A stretch of DNA of 64,000 nt, taken from the NCBI RefSeq assembly GCF_014288115.1, contig NZ_JACOOK010000001.1:496001-560000 (forward strand), in the 5' to 3' direction. This document shows positions 44,527 to 53,748 of the stretch, piece by piece (position 1 is the stretch's first letter; each line of letters opens with the position of its first letter). The notes below the pieces were generated by a model, which was not told the DNA's origin, ran no database searches, and was given only the letters and a program-made list of their open reading frames with translations. This stretch comes from Alistipes_A hominis (lineage in GTDB: Bacteria > Bacteroidota > Bacteroidia > Bacteroidales > Rikenellaceae). The translations under genes were made by a program, and so were the position numbers.

Positions 44527-46113
44527 ATGAGTATTATCCTAAGCGGTGTAAATTACCGCTATACCAACCGGCAACCTCTTTTCGAACCGGTCAACCTATC
44601 GGTACTTCCGGGCGAGAAAATCTCGATCGTCGGAAATAACGGAACCGGAAAATCGACCTTGCTAAGGTTGATCGCCGGAGAACTGGCTCCTTCCTGCGGA
44701 AGCATCGGCCGTTCCGTCTCCCCTTATTACGTTCCCCAGCAAACGGACATCCGGAGCGAATCGGTCGGCCGGACATTGGGCGTCGCGGAGAAACTCGACG
44801 CACTGCGCGCCATCTGCGACGGCAGCGCCAACCCGGATCACTACGACACGCTGGCGGACGACTGGGACATCGAATCCCGCTGTCGTTCCGCTCTCGACGC
44901 TTGGGGCCTGCCGCACGTAGAACTAACCGCATCGACCGATTCGCTGAGCGGCGGGGAGAAAACGAGACTTTCTCTGGCTGGACTGACGATCCACCGACCG
45001 GCCATCGTACTGCTCGACGAACCCACGAACCACCTCGACCGCACGGGCCGCGACCGGCTTTACGACTACATCCGCACCTGCAAGGCTACGTTGATCGTAG
45101 TCAGTCACGATACCTACTTGCTCAATCTGCTCGACCGCACCTGCGAACTCTCCAAGAAAGGGCTCAAAACATACGGAGGAAACTACAATTTCTACCGGGA
45201 ACAAAAACGAATCGAAGACAGCGCCCTGGAGCAGCGGATCGATTCGGAACAGGCCGCGCTGCGGCTGGCCCGTAAAAAAGCGCAAGAAATCGCGGAACGA
45301 CAGCAGAAAAGGTTCAACCAAGGAGAACGGAACAAAGACCGGCTTCCCCGCATCCTGCGCAAAGGGGCGAAAGACCGCGGTGAAACAACGATTTCGAAAC
45401 TCCGGGAAAAACATTCGGACATCGTCGGCCTGAACGAAAAGCGGCTGAACGATCTGCGGCGACAGCGCGGAACGGCGTGCCGGTTCAAAATCGATTTCGA
45501 CGATGCGCTGCTGCATAACGGGAAACTGCTGATCGCTGCGGACGGAGTGAACTTCGGTTACGACCGGGAGCGCCCGTTGTGGAGAATGCCGCTCGACCTG
45601 GAGATCCGCAGCGGCGAACGGATACGTCTTACCGGCAACAACGGCAGCGGCAAAACGACTCTCGTCAGGCTGCTGACAGGAGAACTGTTCCCGACAGCGG
45701 GCGAAATCCGCAGAACCGACTTCTCGTACGTCTGCCTCGACCAGGAATACAGTCTGGTCGACACTCCGCAGACGGTACTGGAACTGGCGCAAAAATACAA
45801 CCGCAGCAACCTTTGCGACCACGAGATCAAGATGCGGCTCAAGCGGGCCCTATTCGCCGCAGACACGTGGGACACAAGCTGCAACGCGCTGAGCGGCGGC
45901 GAAAAGATGCGGCTCTGCCTGTGCTGCCTGATGATCTCGAACCATGTTCCCGATCTATTTATTCTCGACGAACCGACCAATAATCTCGACCTGTCGAGCC
46001 TCGCCGTGCTCGCCGATACGATAGGCGATTATCGGGGCACCCTGCTCGTTATCTCCCACGACCGGAACTTCACCGACGAAATAGGAATCACGAAAACCGT
46101 CGAACTCGGATAA
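44527..46113 (+). CDS. ABC-F family ATPase (ribosome-associated)
   Basis: 528 aa with two ABC domains and no membrane segments. First domain: Walker A GNNGTGKST, signature LSGGEKTRLSL, Walker B IVLLDEPTNHLD. The linker (about 215-330) is long, helical and charged (ARKKAQEIAERQQKRFNQGERNK), as in ABC-F proteins that reach the ribosomal peptidyl-transferase centre. Second domain: GNNGSGKTT, LSGGEKMRLCL, LFILDEPTNNLD. ABC-F proteins act on the ribosome, either as translation factors or as drug-protection factors. The ATG at 44527 is preferred to the TTG at 44524. Confidence 0.9.
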   Translation: MSIILSGVNYRYTNRQPLFEPVNLSVLPGEKISIVGNNGTGKSTLLRLIAGELAPSCGSIGRSVSPYYVPQQTDIRSESVGRTLGVAEKLDALRAICDGSANPDHYDTLADDWDIESRCRSALDAWGLPHVELTASTDSLSGGEKTRLSLAGLTIHRPAIVLLDEPTNHLDRTGRDRLYDYIRTCKATLIVVSHDTYLLNLLDRTCELSKKGLKTYGGNYNFYREQKRIEDSALEQRIDSEQAALRLARKKAQEIAERQQKRFNQGERNKDRLPRILRKGAKDRGETTISKLREKHSDIVGLNEKRLNDLRRQRGTACRFKIDFDDALLHNGKLLIAADGVNFGYDRERPLWRMPLDLEIRSGERIRLTGNNGSGKTTLVRLLTGELFPTAGEIRRTDFSYVCLDQEYSLVDTPQTVLELAQKYNRSNLCDHEIKMRLKRALFAADTWDTSCNALSGGEKMRLCLCCLMISNHVPDLFILDEPTNNLDLSSLAVLADTIGDYRGTLLVISHDRNFTDEIGITKTVELG

Positions 46114-46138
46114 GCGCCGCTTCCGGAACGCCCCAAAA

Positions 46139-46192
46139 GAGTCCGGGAAAACGGTATGACGAAATCGTCTCCGTTTTCCCGGACTCTTTTTT
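46139..46192 (+). terminator. Rho-independent terminator after the ABC-F gene
   Basis: A perfect 16-bp stem (left 46139-46154, right 46171-46186) with a 16-nt loop, followed by six Ts. Confidence 0.9.
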
Positions 46193-46243
46193 ACGGTCCG
46201 ACCCGCGCGTTCCGCTACGAACGACAACGGATCGGATGGAAAA

Positions 46244-47842
46244 TCAATATTTATCCAACTGGGTTTTCAGATAACCTTTTTCTTTCCAGATATTCTCGAT
46301 CTTTTTCAACCGCTTGCGGAAATCTTCGTAGTATTTCTTGTCCGCAGGCGTCCAGCCGCACTCGGCATAAGCCGCGATACGCGGGAAAATCTGATAATAA
46401 AGCCGGTCGAGGTTCGGCGTGAATTCGCCCCACATCTGGCAGCCGGTTCCCAGAATTTTCTCTTTATCGGCATCGGCCAGGCCGTCCGGAATCGGATTGA
46501 ACGAATAAGCCTTTTCGAACGGGGTCACTTCGTACGGATAGTCCAGGTAAGTGAAGAAACGGTTCGAATTGACCACGTCGTACCCTTTCTCGATCGCTTT
46601 GTTCACCAGACTGATATCCCCGTCCCAGAACTGCACGATCGTACCGGGAGCCAATTTCTCGGACTGGCTGGCCTGTACGTGCGCTTCGCCGCGAACATTG
46701 TCGCCGGTAATCTCGTTCCAGCCGATCATCCGACACCCTTTCGAGGCGAGGTATTTCGACATCCGGTTGATCGCCCATACCTGCAAATCGGAGCAGGTCG
46801 GCAGGCCGTTGGCCTTCATGAAAGCCTGGATCTCCTCCGAATTCTGCCAGTGCGTGTAATTCGCTTCGTCGCCGCCGATATGCACGATCTTCGACGGGAA
46901 CAGCGCCACCACTTCATCGAGAATATCGTGCAGGAACTCCTCGACCTTCGGGTCGGTCACGTCGTACAGATCGCCTACGACGGCTTTCCCTTCCCTGCGG
47001 CTCGTGGCGCCGATCCACGGATAGGCATAGATCGAAGCGGAAGCGTGCCCCGGCACCTCGATCTCGGGAATCACCTTGATCCCCCGGTCGTCGGCATACT
47101 TCACGATGTCGCGGATCTCGTCCTGCGTATAATAAGCGCGTTTCGGGAACAACTCGTCCCACTCTTCCGACGTAACGTTCATGTGGTCGAAATCGCGTTT
47201 CGAACCGAGTTCGGTCAACTTCGGATATTTTTTGATCTCGATACGCCACCCCTGATCGTCTACCAGATGCCAATGGAACGTATTCATTTTCAGCCGGGCC
47301 ATCTCGTCCAGCAGATTCTTGACCGTTTCAGCGCCCTGGAAATGACGGCTTTCGTCCTGCATGTAAGCGCGCCACGGGAAAGCCGGCGCATCGGTAATCA
47401 CGCAGGCCGGTATCGTCACCAGGCCGTTCTGCGGCGTGGTCATCTGGCGCAGCGTCTGCAACGCATAGAGCAACCCCGCACGGGCGTCGGCCGTAGCCAC
47501 GATCTGCTTTTTGCTGTCCGGGGACATCACGGCCAGGCGATACGCCTCGTCGTTGTTATTCGACGGCACGGCATTGAGTTTAAACGCCAGTTTGGCTTTC
47601 TTGGCTTTGGTCGTATAAACCGGATCGATCCCGGCCTCTTTCAGCACCCCGGTCACGTAATCCTGATTCAGGTTCGCTTTCGGATCGAGATAAACCGAAG
47701 TCTCCCCGCTCAATACGGCTGCGTTCTGGAAAGCGACGATCTTGACCGGCTTCGGCAGTATCTCGATCGGGTGGTTCTGCGCCCGTGTTCCGTTTACGGC
47801 GAACAGCGCCGCGGCAACCAGGCCGATAAAAAGTTTTTTCAT
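46244..47842 (-). CDS. Exported beta-N-acetylhexosaminidase (GH20)
   Basis: 532 aa with a signal peptide ending near ...NGTRAQ. An N-terminal GH20b-type domain (about 25-150) precedes the catalytic TIM barrel: DESRHFQGAETVKNLLDEMARLKMNTFHWHLVDDQGW near 180, EIEVPGHASA near 275 and the catalytic Asp-Glu in HIGGDEANYTHW near 320. It releases terminal GlcNAc/GalNAc by substrate-assisted catalysis. It follows the propeller hydrolase gene by 57 bp, same strand. Confidence 0.95.
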   Translation of the reverse strand: MKKLFIGLVAAALFAVNGTRAQNHPIEILPKPVKIVAFQNAAVLSGETSVYLDPKANLNQDYVTGVLKEAGIDPVYTTKAKKAKLAFKLNAVPSNNNDEAYRLAVMSPDSKKQIVATADARAGLLYALQTLRQMTTPQNGLVTIPACVITDAPAFPWRAYMQDESRHFQGAETVKNLLDEMARLKMNTFHWHLVDDQGWRIEIKKYPKLTELGSKRDFDHMNVTSEEWDELFPKRAYYTQDEIRDIVKYADDRGIKVIPEIEVPGHASASIYAYPWIGATSRREGKAVVGDLYDVTDPKVEEFLHDILDEVVALFPSKIVHIGGDEANYTHWQNSEEIQAFMKANGLPTCSDLQVWAINRMSKYLASKGCRMIGWNEITGDNVRGEAHVQASQSEKLAPGTIVQFWDGDISLVNKAIEKGYDVVNSNRFFTYLDYPYEVTPFEKAYSFNPIPDGLADADKEKILGTGCQMWGEFTPNLDRLYYQIFPRIAAYAECGWTPADKKYYEDFRKRLKKIENIWKEKGYLKTQLDKY

Positions 47843-47899
47843 AAAGAAGCGTTTTAATGCTTGGTTAATTTAAGTCATTCAAACCGGTTCCGAAAACGG

Positions 47900-48868
47900 T
47901 CAGTAGCGGATAACCGGCGTTTCGCCGTCCCACTCGACTTCCCAGAAACGGATAAAATTGCCGTTCATTTCCCACTTGAAAGCGGAAAAAATCAGACGGC
48001 CTTTATCTTCGACGATCTCCCAGCCCGACCACAATCCGTCCGGCGGCCAGTCGAACGGCACCTCTTCCCAGCGGTTCGACATCGGGTCTTTGGTCTTGCA
48101 GAGCACTTTCCCGTGTCCGCTGGTAGCGAACATATAATATGTGCCATCATGCTCGAAAACCCGCGGACTTTCGGGCGTCGTAAACGTAATCAGCGCCGGC
48201 CCGAGATCTTTCCAACGGATCGCATCGTCCGACGAAGCGAGCGCGATCGCGCCTTTGCCGTCGGCGGTAGTGACCATCGAAAACATCAGGAACTGCCCGC
48301 CATATCGCAGGATGTGCGAATCCCGGCAATCCTCCCAACCGGTCGGATTGCGCATCGCCCACTCCGGCGCCGTATAGACCGGATTTTCCGGACAACGTTT
48401 CCAGTCGAACAGATCCTTGCTGGTAGCCAGACCGACGGTTTGCTTGCCCAGCCAACGGTCGTCGAACCCGGTATAAACCATGTAGTACGTTCCCTTGTGC
48501 TTCACGATGGACGGAGCGGATACGACCTGCCCCTCCCACGTACCGGGAACGACCCGGATGACGCGCGGGTGATGCTCCCAATGCACCAGATCGGTCGAAG
48601 TGGCGTGTCCGAACGCCTTCTCGCTGTCCGGTTCCTGCCAGTCCTGCGTATCGTTGGCCACGCCCACGTTGTAGAACAGATGGAACGTACGCCCCTTCTT
48701 GATGACGAAATAATCCTTGACGTATTCGCCCTCGCGGGAAAACTGCCCGATTTGCCCGGAATTCGCCCGCATCTTTTCCGGCGCGCGCGCGCCGAGCGGG
48801 GAACAAACCCAACAAGCCATCCCCGCCAACAGCAGGAACGCGGCACCCCAACGGTTGATCTTATACAT
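47900..48868 (-). CDS. Exported five-bladed propeller glycoside hydrolase (GH32/GH43-like)
   Basis: 322 aa with an N-terminal export signal. Repeated propeller-blade features include KKGRTFHLFYNVG, ATSTDLVHWEHHP, APSIVKHKGTYYMVYTGFD, ATSKDLFDWKR, and the WEDCRDSHILRYGGQFLMF segment, which corresponds to the acidic transition-state RDP motif of GH32/GH43/GH68 folds with Pro replaced by Ser. The exact family and substrate cannot be set. It lies 52 bp after the biotin carrier gene and 57 bp before GH20. Confidence 0.78.
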   Translation of the reverse strand: MYKINRWGAAFLLLAGMACWVCSPLGARAPEKMRANSGQIGQFSREGEYVKDYFVIKKGRTFHLFYNVGVANDTQDWQEPDSEKAFGHATSTDLVHWEHHPRVIRVVPGTWEGQVVSAPSIVKHKGTYYMVYTGFDDRWLGKQTVGLATSKDLFDWKRCPENPVYTAPEWAMRNPTGWEDCRDSHILRYGGQFLMFSMVTTADGKGAIALASSDDAIRWKDLGPALITFTTPESPRVFEHDGTYYMFATSGHGKVLCKTKDPMSNRWEEVPFDWPPDGLWSGWEIVEDKGRLIFSAFKWEMNGNFIRFWEVEWDGETPVIRY

Positions 48869-48920
48869 AGCCGAAATGTTTTGCGACAGCGCCCCGGCAG
48901 CAACCTGCCGGACCGGATGC

Positions 48921-49343
48921 CTATTCGATAACGATCAATACGTCTCCTTCGAGCACGGAATCTCCGGTGCCGACGCGAATCTCCGCAACAGTGCCTTCCT
49001 TGTCCGAATCGACGTTGTTTTCCATCTTCATCGCTTCGAGCACCATCAGACGCTGTCCGACTTTGACCGCATCGCCGACCGCAACCTTGATGTCGAGGAT
49101 CACGCCCGGCAGCGGACTCTTGACAGCGCCTCCGCCGGCGGCGGGTTTCGCGGCTGCGGCAGGCGCCGGCTGTGCCGGAGCGGGCGCGGCGGCAGCGACC
49201 GGTTTCGCAGCGACGGCTTTTTCCTGGTCGAGCGTCACCGTATAGTTCGTTCCGTTCACCGTCACGTCAGCGCGGTTTCCGTTCAGGTCGTTGACGGCGA
49301 CCTGGTAATCGTTTCCGTTGATATTCAGTTTATATTCCTTCAT
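48921..49343 (-). CDS. mmdC: Biotin carboxyl carrier subunit of methylmalonyl-CoA decarboxylase
   Basis: 140 aa. An N-terminal small domain is followed by an Ala/Pro-rich flexible linker (about 45-72) and a biotinyl domain with the biotinylated lysine K106 in EAMKMEN. The linker-plus-domain form is that of the gamma subunit of sodium-pumping decarboxylases. ATG 49343 (MKEYKLNINGNDYQV) is chosen over 49418. Fourth gene of the mce-mmdA-small subunit-mmdC set. Confidence 0.9.
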   Translation of the reverse strand: MKEYKLNINGNDYQVAVNDLNGNRADVTVNGTNYTVTLDQEKAVAAKPVAAAAPAPAQPAPAAAAKPAAGGGAVKSPLPGVILDIKVAVGDAVKVGQRLMVLEAMKMENNVDSDKEGTVAEIRVGTGDSVLEGDVLIVIE

Positions 49344-49425
49344 GATGATTCGATCTGTCGTTTGTATGAACGGGCGTCCCGACTCCCCGGAAACCGGACC
49401 GGCCGCGGCGCCCTGCAATCATTCC

Positions 49426-49644
49426 CTACCAGCGGCGGTTGCGCTGCGGCAGGCGGGTCATCCCGTAACTTTTGCAATTCCATCCGGAAGCCGCTTTCGC
49501 CGTCCGAACGACGGCAGCGGGAGCCGTGCGGGTCTCCCTGCCGTACAGTTCGAGAGCGACGGCAATCGCCGCAACCACTTCGTTTTCGGAAGATGAAGAT
49601 CCGGATTTTTTGGATGCAAACAATCTGCTGAAAAATCCCTTCAT
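49426..49644 (-). CDS. Small OadG-related subunit of the decarboxylase
   Basis: 72 aa. The N-terminus (MKGFFSRLFASKKSG) is followed by an Ala-rich helix EVVAAIAVALELYG and a C-terminal SGWNCKSYGMTRLPQRNRRW segment, which resembles the C-terminal part of OadG/delta subunits found between carboxyltransferase and biotin carrier genes. No membrane helix is present. It begins 2 bp after mmdA ends. Confidence 0.7.
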   Translation of the reverse strand: MKGFFSRLFASKKSGSSSSENEVVAAIAVALELYGRETRTAPAAVVRTAKAASGWNCKSYGMTRLPQRNRRW

Positions 49645-49646
49645 CG

Positions 49647-51209
49647 CTACAACGGAATATTAGAATGTTTCTTCGGCGGGTTCGCCAGACGCTTGTTGGC
49701 CAACGACTGCAACGCCCTCGCAATGCGGAAACGGGTGTTACGCGGCTCGATGATATCGTCGATATAACCGAACCGGGCAGCCACGTACGGATTGGCAAAC
49801 TTGTCGCGGTACTCCTCCTCCTTCTGGGCTATGAATTCCGCTTTTTTCTGCTCGTCCTCGATCGCAGCGATCTCTTTCGACGACAACACCTCGGTAGCGC
49901 CTTTCGGCCCCATAACGGCGATCTCTGCGGTCGGCCACGCATAGTTGATATCGCCGCGCAGGTGTTTCGAACTCATCACGCAGTAAGCTCCGCCGTAGGC
50001 CTTGCGCAGGATTACCGTCACTTTCGGAACGGTCGCCTCGCCGTAAGCGAACAGCAGTTTCGCACCGTGGATAATGATTCCTCCGTACTCCTGGGCCGTC
50101 CCCGGCAGGAAGCCCGGCACGTCGACAAACGTCACGATCGGAATATTGAACGCATCGCAGAAGCGCACGAAACGGGCCGCCTTGCGCGAAGCGTTGATAT
50201 CGAGCACCCCGGCCAGGAACTTCGGCTGGTTCGCGATGATCCCGACGCTCTGGCCTCCGAAACGGGCGAAACCGGTCACGATGTTCGGGGCGAATTTCGC
50301 CTGGCTCTCCAGGAAATCCCCGCCGTCGACTACGGCATGGATCACGTCCAGCACGTTGTACGGCTTGTTGGGGTTGTCCGGGATGATGTCGTTCAGCACG
50401 TCTTCCATCCGGTCGATCGCATCGGTGCAGGCGGCTACCGGAGCGTCCTCCATGTTGTTCGACGGCAGGAAGCTCAGCAGCTTGCGCAGCATTTCGATCC
50501 CCTCCTCCTCGGTTTCGGAAACGAAATGGGCCACGCCGCTCTTGGCCGCATGAATCGAAGCGCCGCCCAGTTGTTCCTGCGTCACATCTTCGCCGGTCAC
50601 GGTCTTCACGACCTTCGGGCCGGTAACGAACATATAGCTGCTGCCCTTGCTCATCAGGATGAAGTCGGTCAACGCGGGCGAATAAACCGCGCCGCCGGCG
50701 CAAGGTCCGAAGATAGCCGAGATCTGCGGGATAACGCCCGAAGCGAGGATGTTGCGCTGGAAGATTTCGGTATAACCGGACAAACTGTTCACGCCCTCCT
50801 GGATACGCGCGCCGCCCGAATCGTTGATTCCGATCACCGGAGCCCCGTTTTTCATCGCCATATCCATCACTTTGCAGATCTTAGCGGCGAAGGTTTCGGA
50901 CAGCGAACCGCCGAACACGGTGAAATCCTGCGAGAACACGTACACCTGACGGCCGTTGATCGTACCGTAGCCGGTTACGACGCCGTCGCCGAAATAGGTC
51001 TCTTCCTCGAGGCCGAAATTATTGCAGCGGTGCTTTACGAACATATCGAACTCTTCGAAGGAACCTTCGTCGAGCAGTAGCTTAATGCGTTCGCGCGCCG
51101 TTTTTTTCCCTTTTTTATGTTGTGAATCGATCCTTTTCTGACCGCCTCCGAGTCTCGCCTGTTCGCGATACCCCATCAATTCTTTGACTTTCTCTTGAAT
51201 GTCGCTCAT
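49647..51209 (-). CDS. mmdA: Methylmalonyl-CoA decarboxylase alpha / acyl-CoA carboxylase carboxyltransferase
   Basis: 520 aa carboxyltransferase with two crotonase-like halves. Oxyanion-hole glycines lie in NDSGGARIQEGVNSLSGYTEIF near 130 and GPCAGGAVYSPALTDF near 170 in the first half, and VDVPGFLPGTAQEYGGIIIHGAKLLFAY near 360 and YGGAYCVMSSKHLRGD near 410 in the second. It moves the carboxyl group of methylmalonyl- or propionyl-CoA to or from biotin. The adjacent epimerase and biotin carrier genes support methylmalonyl-CoA in the succinate-propionate route. Confidence 0.93.
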   Translation of the reverse strand: MSDIQEKVKELMGYREQARLGGGQKRIDSQHKKGKKTARERIKLLLDEGSFEEFDMFVKHRCNNFGLEEETYFGDGVVTGYGTINGRQVYVFSQDFTVFGGSLSETFAAKICKVMDMAMKNGAPVIGINDSGGARIQEGVNSLSGYTEIFQRNILASGVIPQISAIFGPCAGGAVYSPALTDFILMSKGSSYMFVTGPKVVKTVTGEDVTQEQLGGASIHAAKSGVAHFVSETEEEGIEMLRKLLSFLPSNNMEDAPVAACTDAIDRMEDVLNDIIPDNPNKPYNVLDVIHAVVDGGDFLESQAKFAPNIVTGFARFGGQSVGIIANQPKFLAGVLDINASRKAARFVRFCDAFNIPIVTFVDVPGFLPGTAQEYGGIIIHGAKLLFAYGEATVPKVTVILRKAYGGAYCVMSSKHLRGDINYAWPTAEIAVMGPKGATEVLSSKEIAAIEDEQKKAEFIAQKEEEYRDKFANPYVAARFGYIDDIIEPRNTRFRIARALQSLANKRLANPPKKHSNIPL

Positions 51210-51243
51210 TTTAGTTTTGCAGTTATATACGGTTTCAGGTAAA

Positions 51244-51654
51244 TTATTTGTTCTTGTTTTCGCACAGTTCGGTCAGCACGCCGCCGGTAGACTTCGGGTG
51301 CAGGAACGCGATGCTAAGCCCTTCGGCGCCTCCGCGCGGAGCCTTGTCGATCAGTTGGATGCCGTTCGCCTCGCATTCGGCCAGACAGTTTTCGATCCCG
51401 TCGACGGCAAAAGCCACATGGTGCACGCCTTCGCCCCTCTTTTCGATGAACTTGCCGATCGAACCTTCGGGAGAGGTCGATTCGAGCAGCTCGATCTTCG
51501 TGTCTCCGACTTTAAAGAAAGCGGTTTTCACTTTCTGGTCGGCGACCTCTTCGATGTTATAGCATTTGGTTCCGAGCATTTTTTCCCAATACGGGATGGC
51601 GGTATCCAAGCTTTTCACTGCGATACCGAGGTGTTCGATGTGCGATACTTTCAT
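51244..51654 (-). CDS. mce: Methylmalonyl-CoA epimerase
   Basis: 136 aa VOC (glyoxalase-like) protein with two beta-alpha-beta-beta-beta modules. Metal ligands lie in HIEHLGIAVKS (His 7 region), the EGVHHVAF segment near 75 and the C-terminal GVLTELCEN Glu. It interconverts (R)- and (S)-methylmalonyl-CoA. First gene of the operon, 34 bp before mmdA. Confidence 0.95.
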   Translation of the reverse strand: MKVSHIEHLGIAVKSLDTAIPYWEKMLGTKCYNIEEVADQKVKTAFFKVGDTKIELLESTSPEGSIGKFIEKRGEGVHHVAFAVDGIENCLAECEANGIQLIDKAPRGGAEGLSIAFLHPKSTGGVLTELCENKNK

Positions 51655-51827
51655 GATACAGATTTTTATTTTTAAGTAAGTTAATAGCTGCCGTATGCAA
51701 TAAGGGGATTATTCAAATCCGAATCTCACAAATTTAGGATTTTATTCTTTAAAATCCAGTATCTACCGGAAAGTTTCTGTCCAAAAAACATACAGTCGCT
51801 AAAATCGGTGCAACTTTTGATACTGAT

Positions 51828-51859
51828 TTTCGTTTTATTAATAAGAATACGTATATTTG
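51828..51859 (+). promoter_or_regulatory. Promoter of the thioredoxin-like gene (TTTC-N20-TATATTTG)
   Basis: Exact -7 TATATTTG at 51852-51859 with TTTC (3 of 4) 20 nt upstream at 51828-51831. It lies 17 bp before the ATG. Confidence 0.55.
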
Positions 51860-51875
51860 TTTAATTGTCGTGCTC

Positions 51876-52343
51876 ATGAAAAAGATCATCGTTATAACAG
51901 GCATTTTGTTGCTGGCCTTTTCAGGAGTCAAAGCGCAACAACTGATCAACGGGGAAAAAGCTCCGGAACTGAAACTCAGCGAGTGGATCAGCAAGAACCA
52001 GTTGCAAAGCGGAAAGCCCACGTTAATCGAGTTCTTTTTCTCGCGCAGCGACCTGAGTATGAAGCGCCTGCCCACCGTGGACGACTTCGCGCGGAATTAC
52101 GGCAAAAAACTGAACGTAGTCGTCATCGGCTGCGAAACGAAAGATAAGATCCAAAGCGTAATGGACGGAAAAGGATATGCGTTCGCCGTCGCGGTGGACA
52201 ACGAACACAAGACGTTCACCGCCTACGGAGCGCAGTTCGTCCCGTACGGCGTTTTGCTCGATGCGCGCGGGAAAGTGCTCTGGTTCGGCAATTCGTCGAA
52301 ATTCGGCGCCGAGGAGCTGAAAAAGACGCTGGAGTGGGAGTAG
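51876..52343 (+). CDS. Exported TlpA-like thioredoxin-fold protein without redox cysteines
   Basis: 155 aa, with a signal peptide (MKKIIVITGILLLAFSGVKA). The fold is that of TlpA/ResA: INGEKAPELKLSEW, then IEFFFSRSDLSMKRLP where active members have WCxxC and a following Pro, and a cis-Pro region VPYGVLLDARGKVLWFG. Both redox cysteines are absent. It may act as a binding or chaperone-like subunit. ATG 51876 is preferred to the upstream GTG at 51870. Possibly cotranscribed with the next gene, 40 bp away. Confidence 0.75.
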   Translation: MKKIIVITGILLLAFSGVKAQQLINGEKAPELKLSEWISKNQLQSGKPTLIEFFFSRSDLSMKRLPTVDDFARNYGKKLNVVVIGCETKDKIQSVMDGKGYAFAVAVDNEHKTFTAYGAQFVPYGVLLDARGKVLWFGNSSKFGAEELKKTLEWE

Positions 52344-52383
52344 CCCTGACGAAGAGATTGATCCGATAATCATTTAATAACCT

Positions 52384-53748
52384 ATGTTAAGATTGCTATT
52401 CCGACGGATATTGCCGGGAATCTTGTTCGTTGCAGTCTTCGCCGCCGGGGCGCGTGCCGAAGACCCTGCCGTAACGCCCTCGACGGCTTTGGAATCCTAT
52501 TTGCACAACGGCGACCTGACCTACGGTTGGGAAGTCCGGGAAACGGTGCGCGACGGCAATGCGACCGTCTACCACCTGCTGTTGACTTCGCAGAAATGGC
52601 AGGACATCACCTGGACGCACCAGCTTTCGGTCATCGTACCGGATCGGATCACGCATCCCGGCGCGCTGCTGATGATTACCGGCGGCTCGGTCAAGGACGG
52701 ACAACCGAACTGGAACGGAGGCATACAGGAAGGCCTGCTCGCGCCGATGGGAAAAATAGCGCAGGACAACCGCGCCGTCACAGCCGTCCTGAGGCAGGTT
52801 CCGAACCAACCGCTGTACGACAGCCTGAAGGAGGACGCGCTGATCTCTTATACGTTGCACCGTTTCCAGCAGGACGGCGACTACACCTGGCCGCTGCTGT
52901 TCCCGATGACCAAAAGCGCCGTGCGGGCAATGGACGCCGTGACGGAATTCTGCGCAGAGCGGTTGCAGCGCAAAGTGGAAGGATTTGTCGTGGCCGGAGC
53001 GTCGAAACGGGGCTGGACGACCTGGCTCGCCGCAGCGCAGGATAGCCGCGTGGCGGCAGCCGCGCCGATGGTGATCGACATCCTGAACATGCCCAAAAGC
53101 ATCCGTTACCAACTGGAAGCGTACGGCGCTTACAGCGAACAAATCAAGGATTACAGCGACTTGGGCATCCTGCAATCGATCTCTTCGGAAAAGGGGCGCG
53201 CCATCGTCGAGATGATCGACCCGTACAGCTACCGCCGCAAATTGTCGCAGCCCAAACTGCTGCTGATGGGAACCAACGACGAATTTTGGGTGGCCGACAA
53301 CGTCAAGAACTACATCGACTCGATCCCGGGGATCAACCGGCTGCATTACATCCCGAACGCCGGGCATAACCTCGGCGGCGGAGCCGAAGCGATGCTGACG
53401 CTGGATGCTTTTTTCGCTTCGCTGTTGTCGGATAATCTTTTCCCGACCTGCGCATGGCAGGCGAAAACCGGAGGCAAGAATCTGAAAATCGCGCTGGAGA
53501 TGTCCCGCGAAAATCTTGTCGGCGCAGAGCTGTGGAGCGCCGTCTCGCCGACCCGCGATTTTCGCAAAGCGGAATGGAATTCCGCTCCGCTGCCGGAACC
53601 GGAAAGCGAAAAATACACGGTCGACGTACCGTTGCCCGAAACCGGTTTCAAAGCTTGTTACGTAGATCTGATCTACCGTACCGACGACGGCCGGCAATAC
53701 AAAATCTCCACGCGCATTTTCATGACCGATCCAGGCAAATTGTTGTAA
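52384..53748 (+). CDS. Exported PhoPQ-regulated-protein-like alpha/beta hydrolase (PqaA family)
   Basis: 454 aa, signal peptide MLRLLFRRILPGILFVAVFAAGARA. The pattern GALLMITGGSVKDGQPNWNGG, QVPNQPLYD, and nucleophile region VEGFVVAGASKRGWTTW (Ser in GASKRG) fits the PhoPQ-activated pathogenicity-related family, a group of alpha/beta hydrolases in periplasm or envelope. Acid in GTNDEFW and His in NAGHNLGGG complete a plausible triad. Biological substrate unknown. Confidence 0.88.
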   Translation: MLRLLFRRILPGILFVAVFAAGARAEDPAVTPSTALESYLHNGDLTYGWEVRETVRDGNATVYHLLLTSQKWQDITWTHQLSVIVPDRITHPGALLMITGGSVKDGQPNWNGGIQEGLLAPMGKIAQDNRAVTAVLRQVPNQPLYDSLKEDALISYTLHRFQQDGDYTWPLLFPMTKSAVRAMDAVTEFCAERLQRKVEGFVVAGASKRGWTTWLAAAQDSRVAAAAPMVIDILNMPKSIRYQLEAYGAYSEQIKDYSDLGILQSISSEKGRAIVEMIDPYSYRRKLSQPKLLLMGTNDEFWVADNVKNYIDSIPGINRLHYIPNAGHNLGGGAEAMLTLDAFFASLLSDNLFPTCAWQAKTGGKNLKIALEMSRENLVGAELWSAVSPTRDFRKAEWNSAPLPEPESEKYTVDVPLPETGFKACYVDLIYRTDDGRQYKISTRIFMTDPGKLL

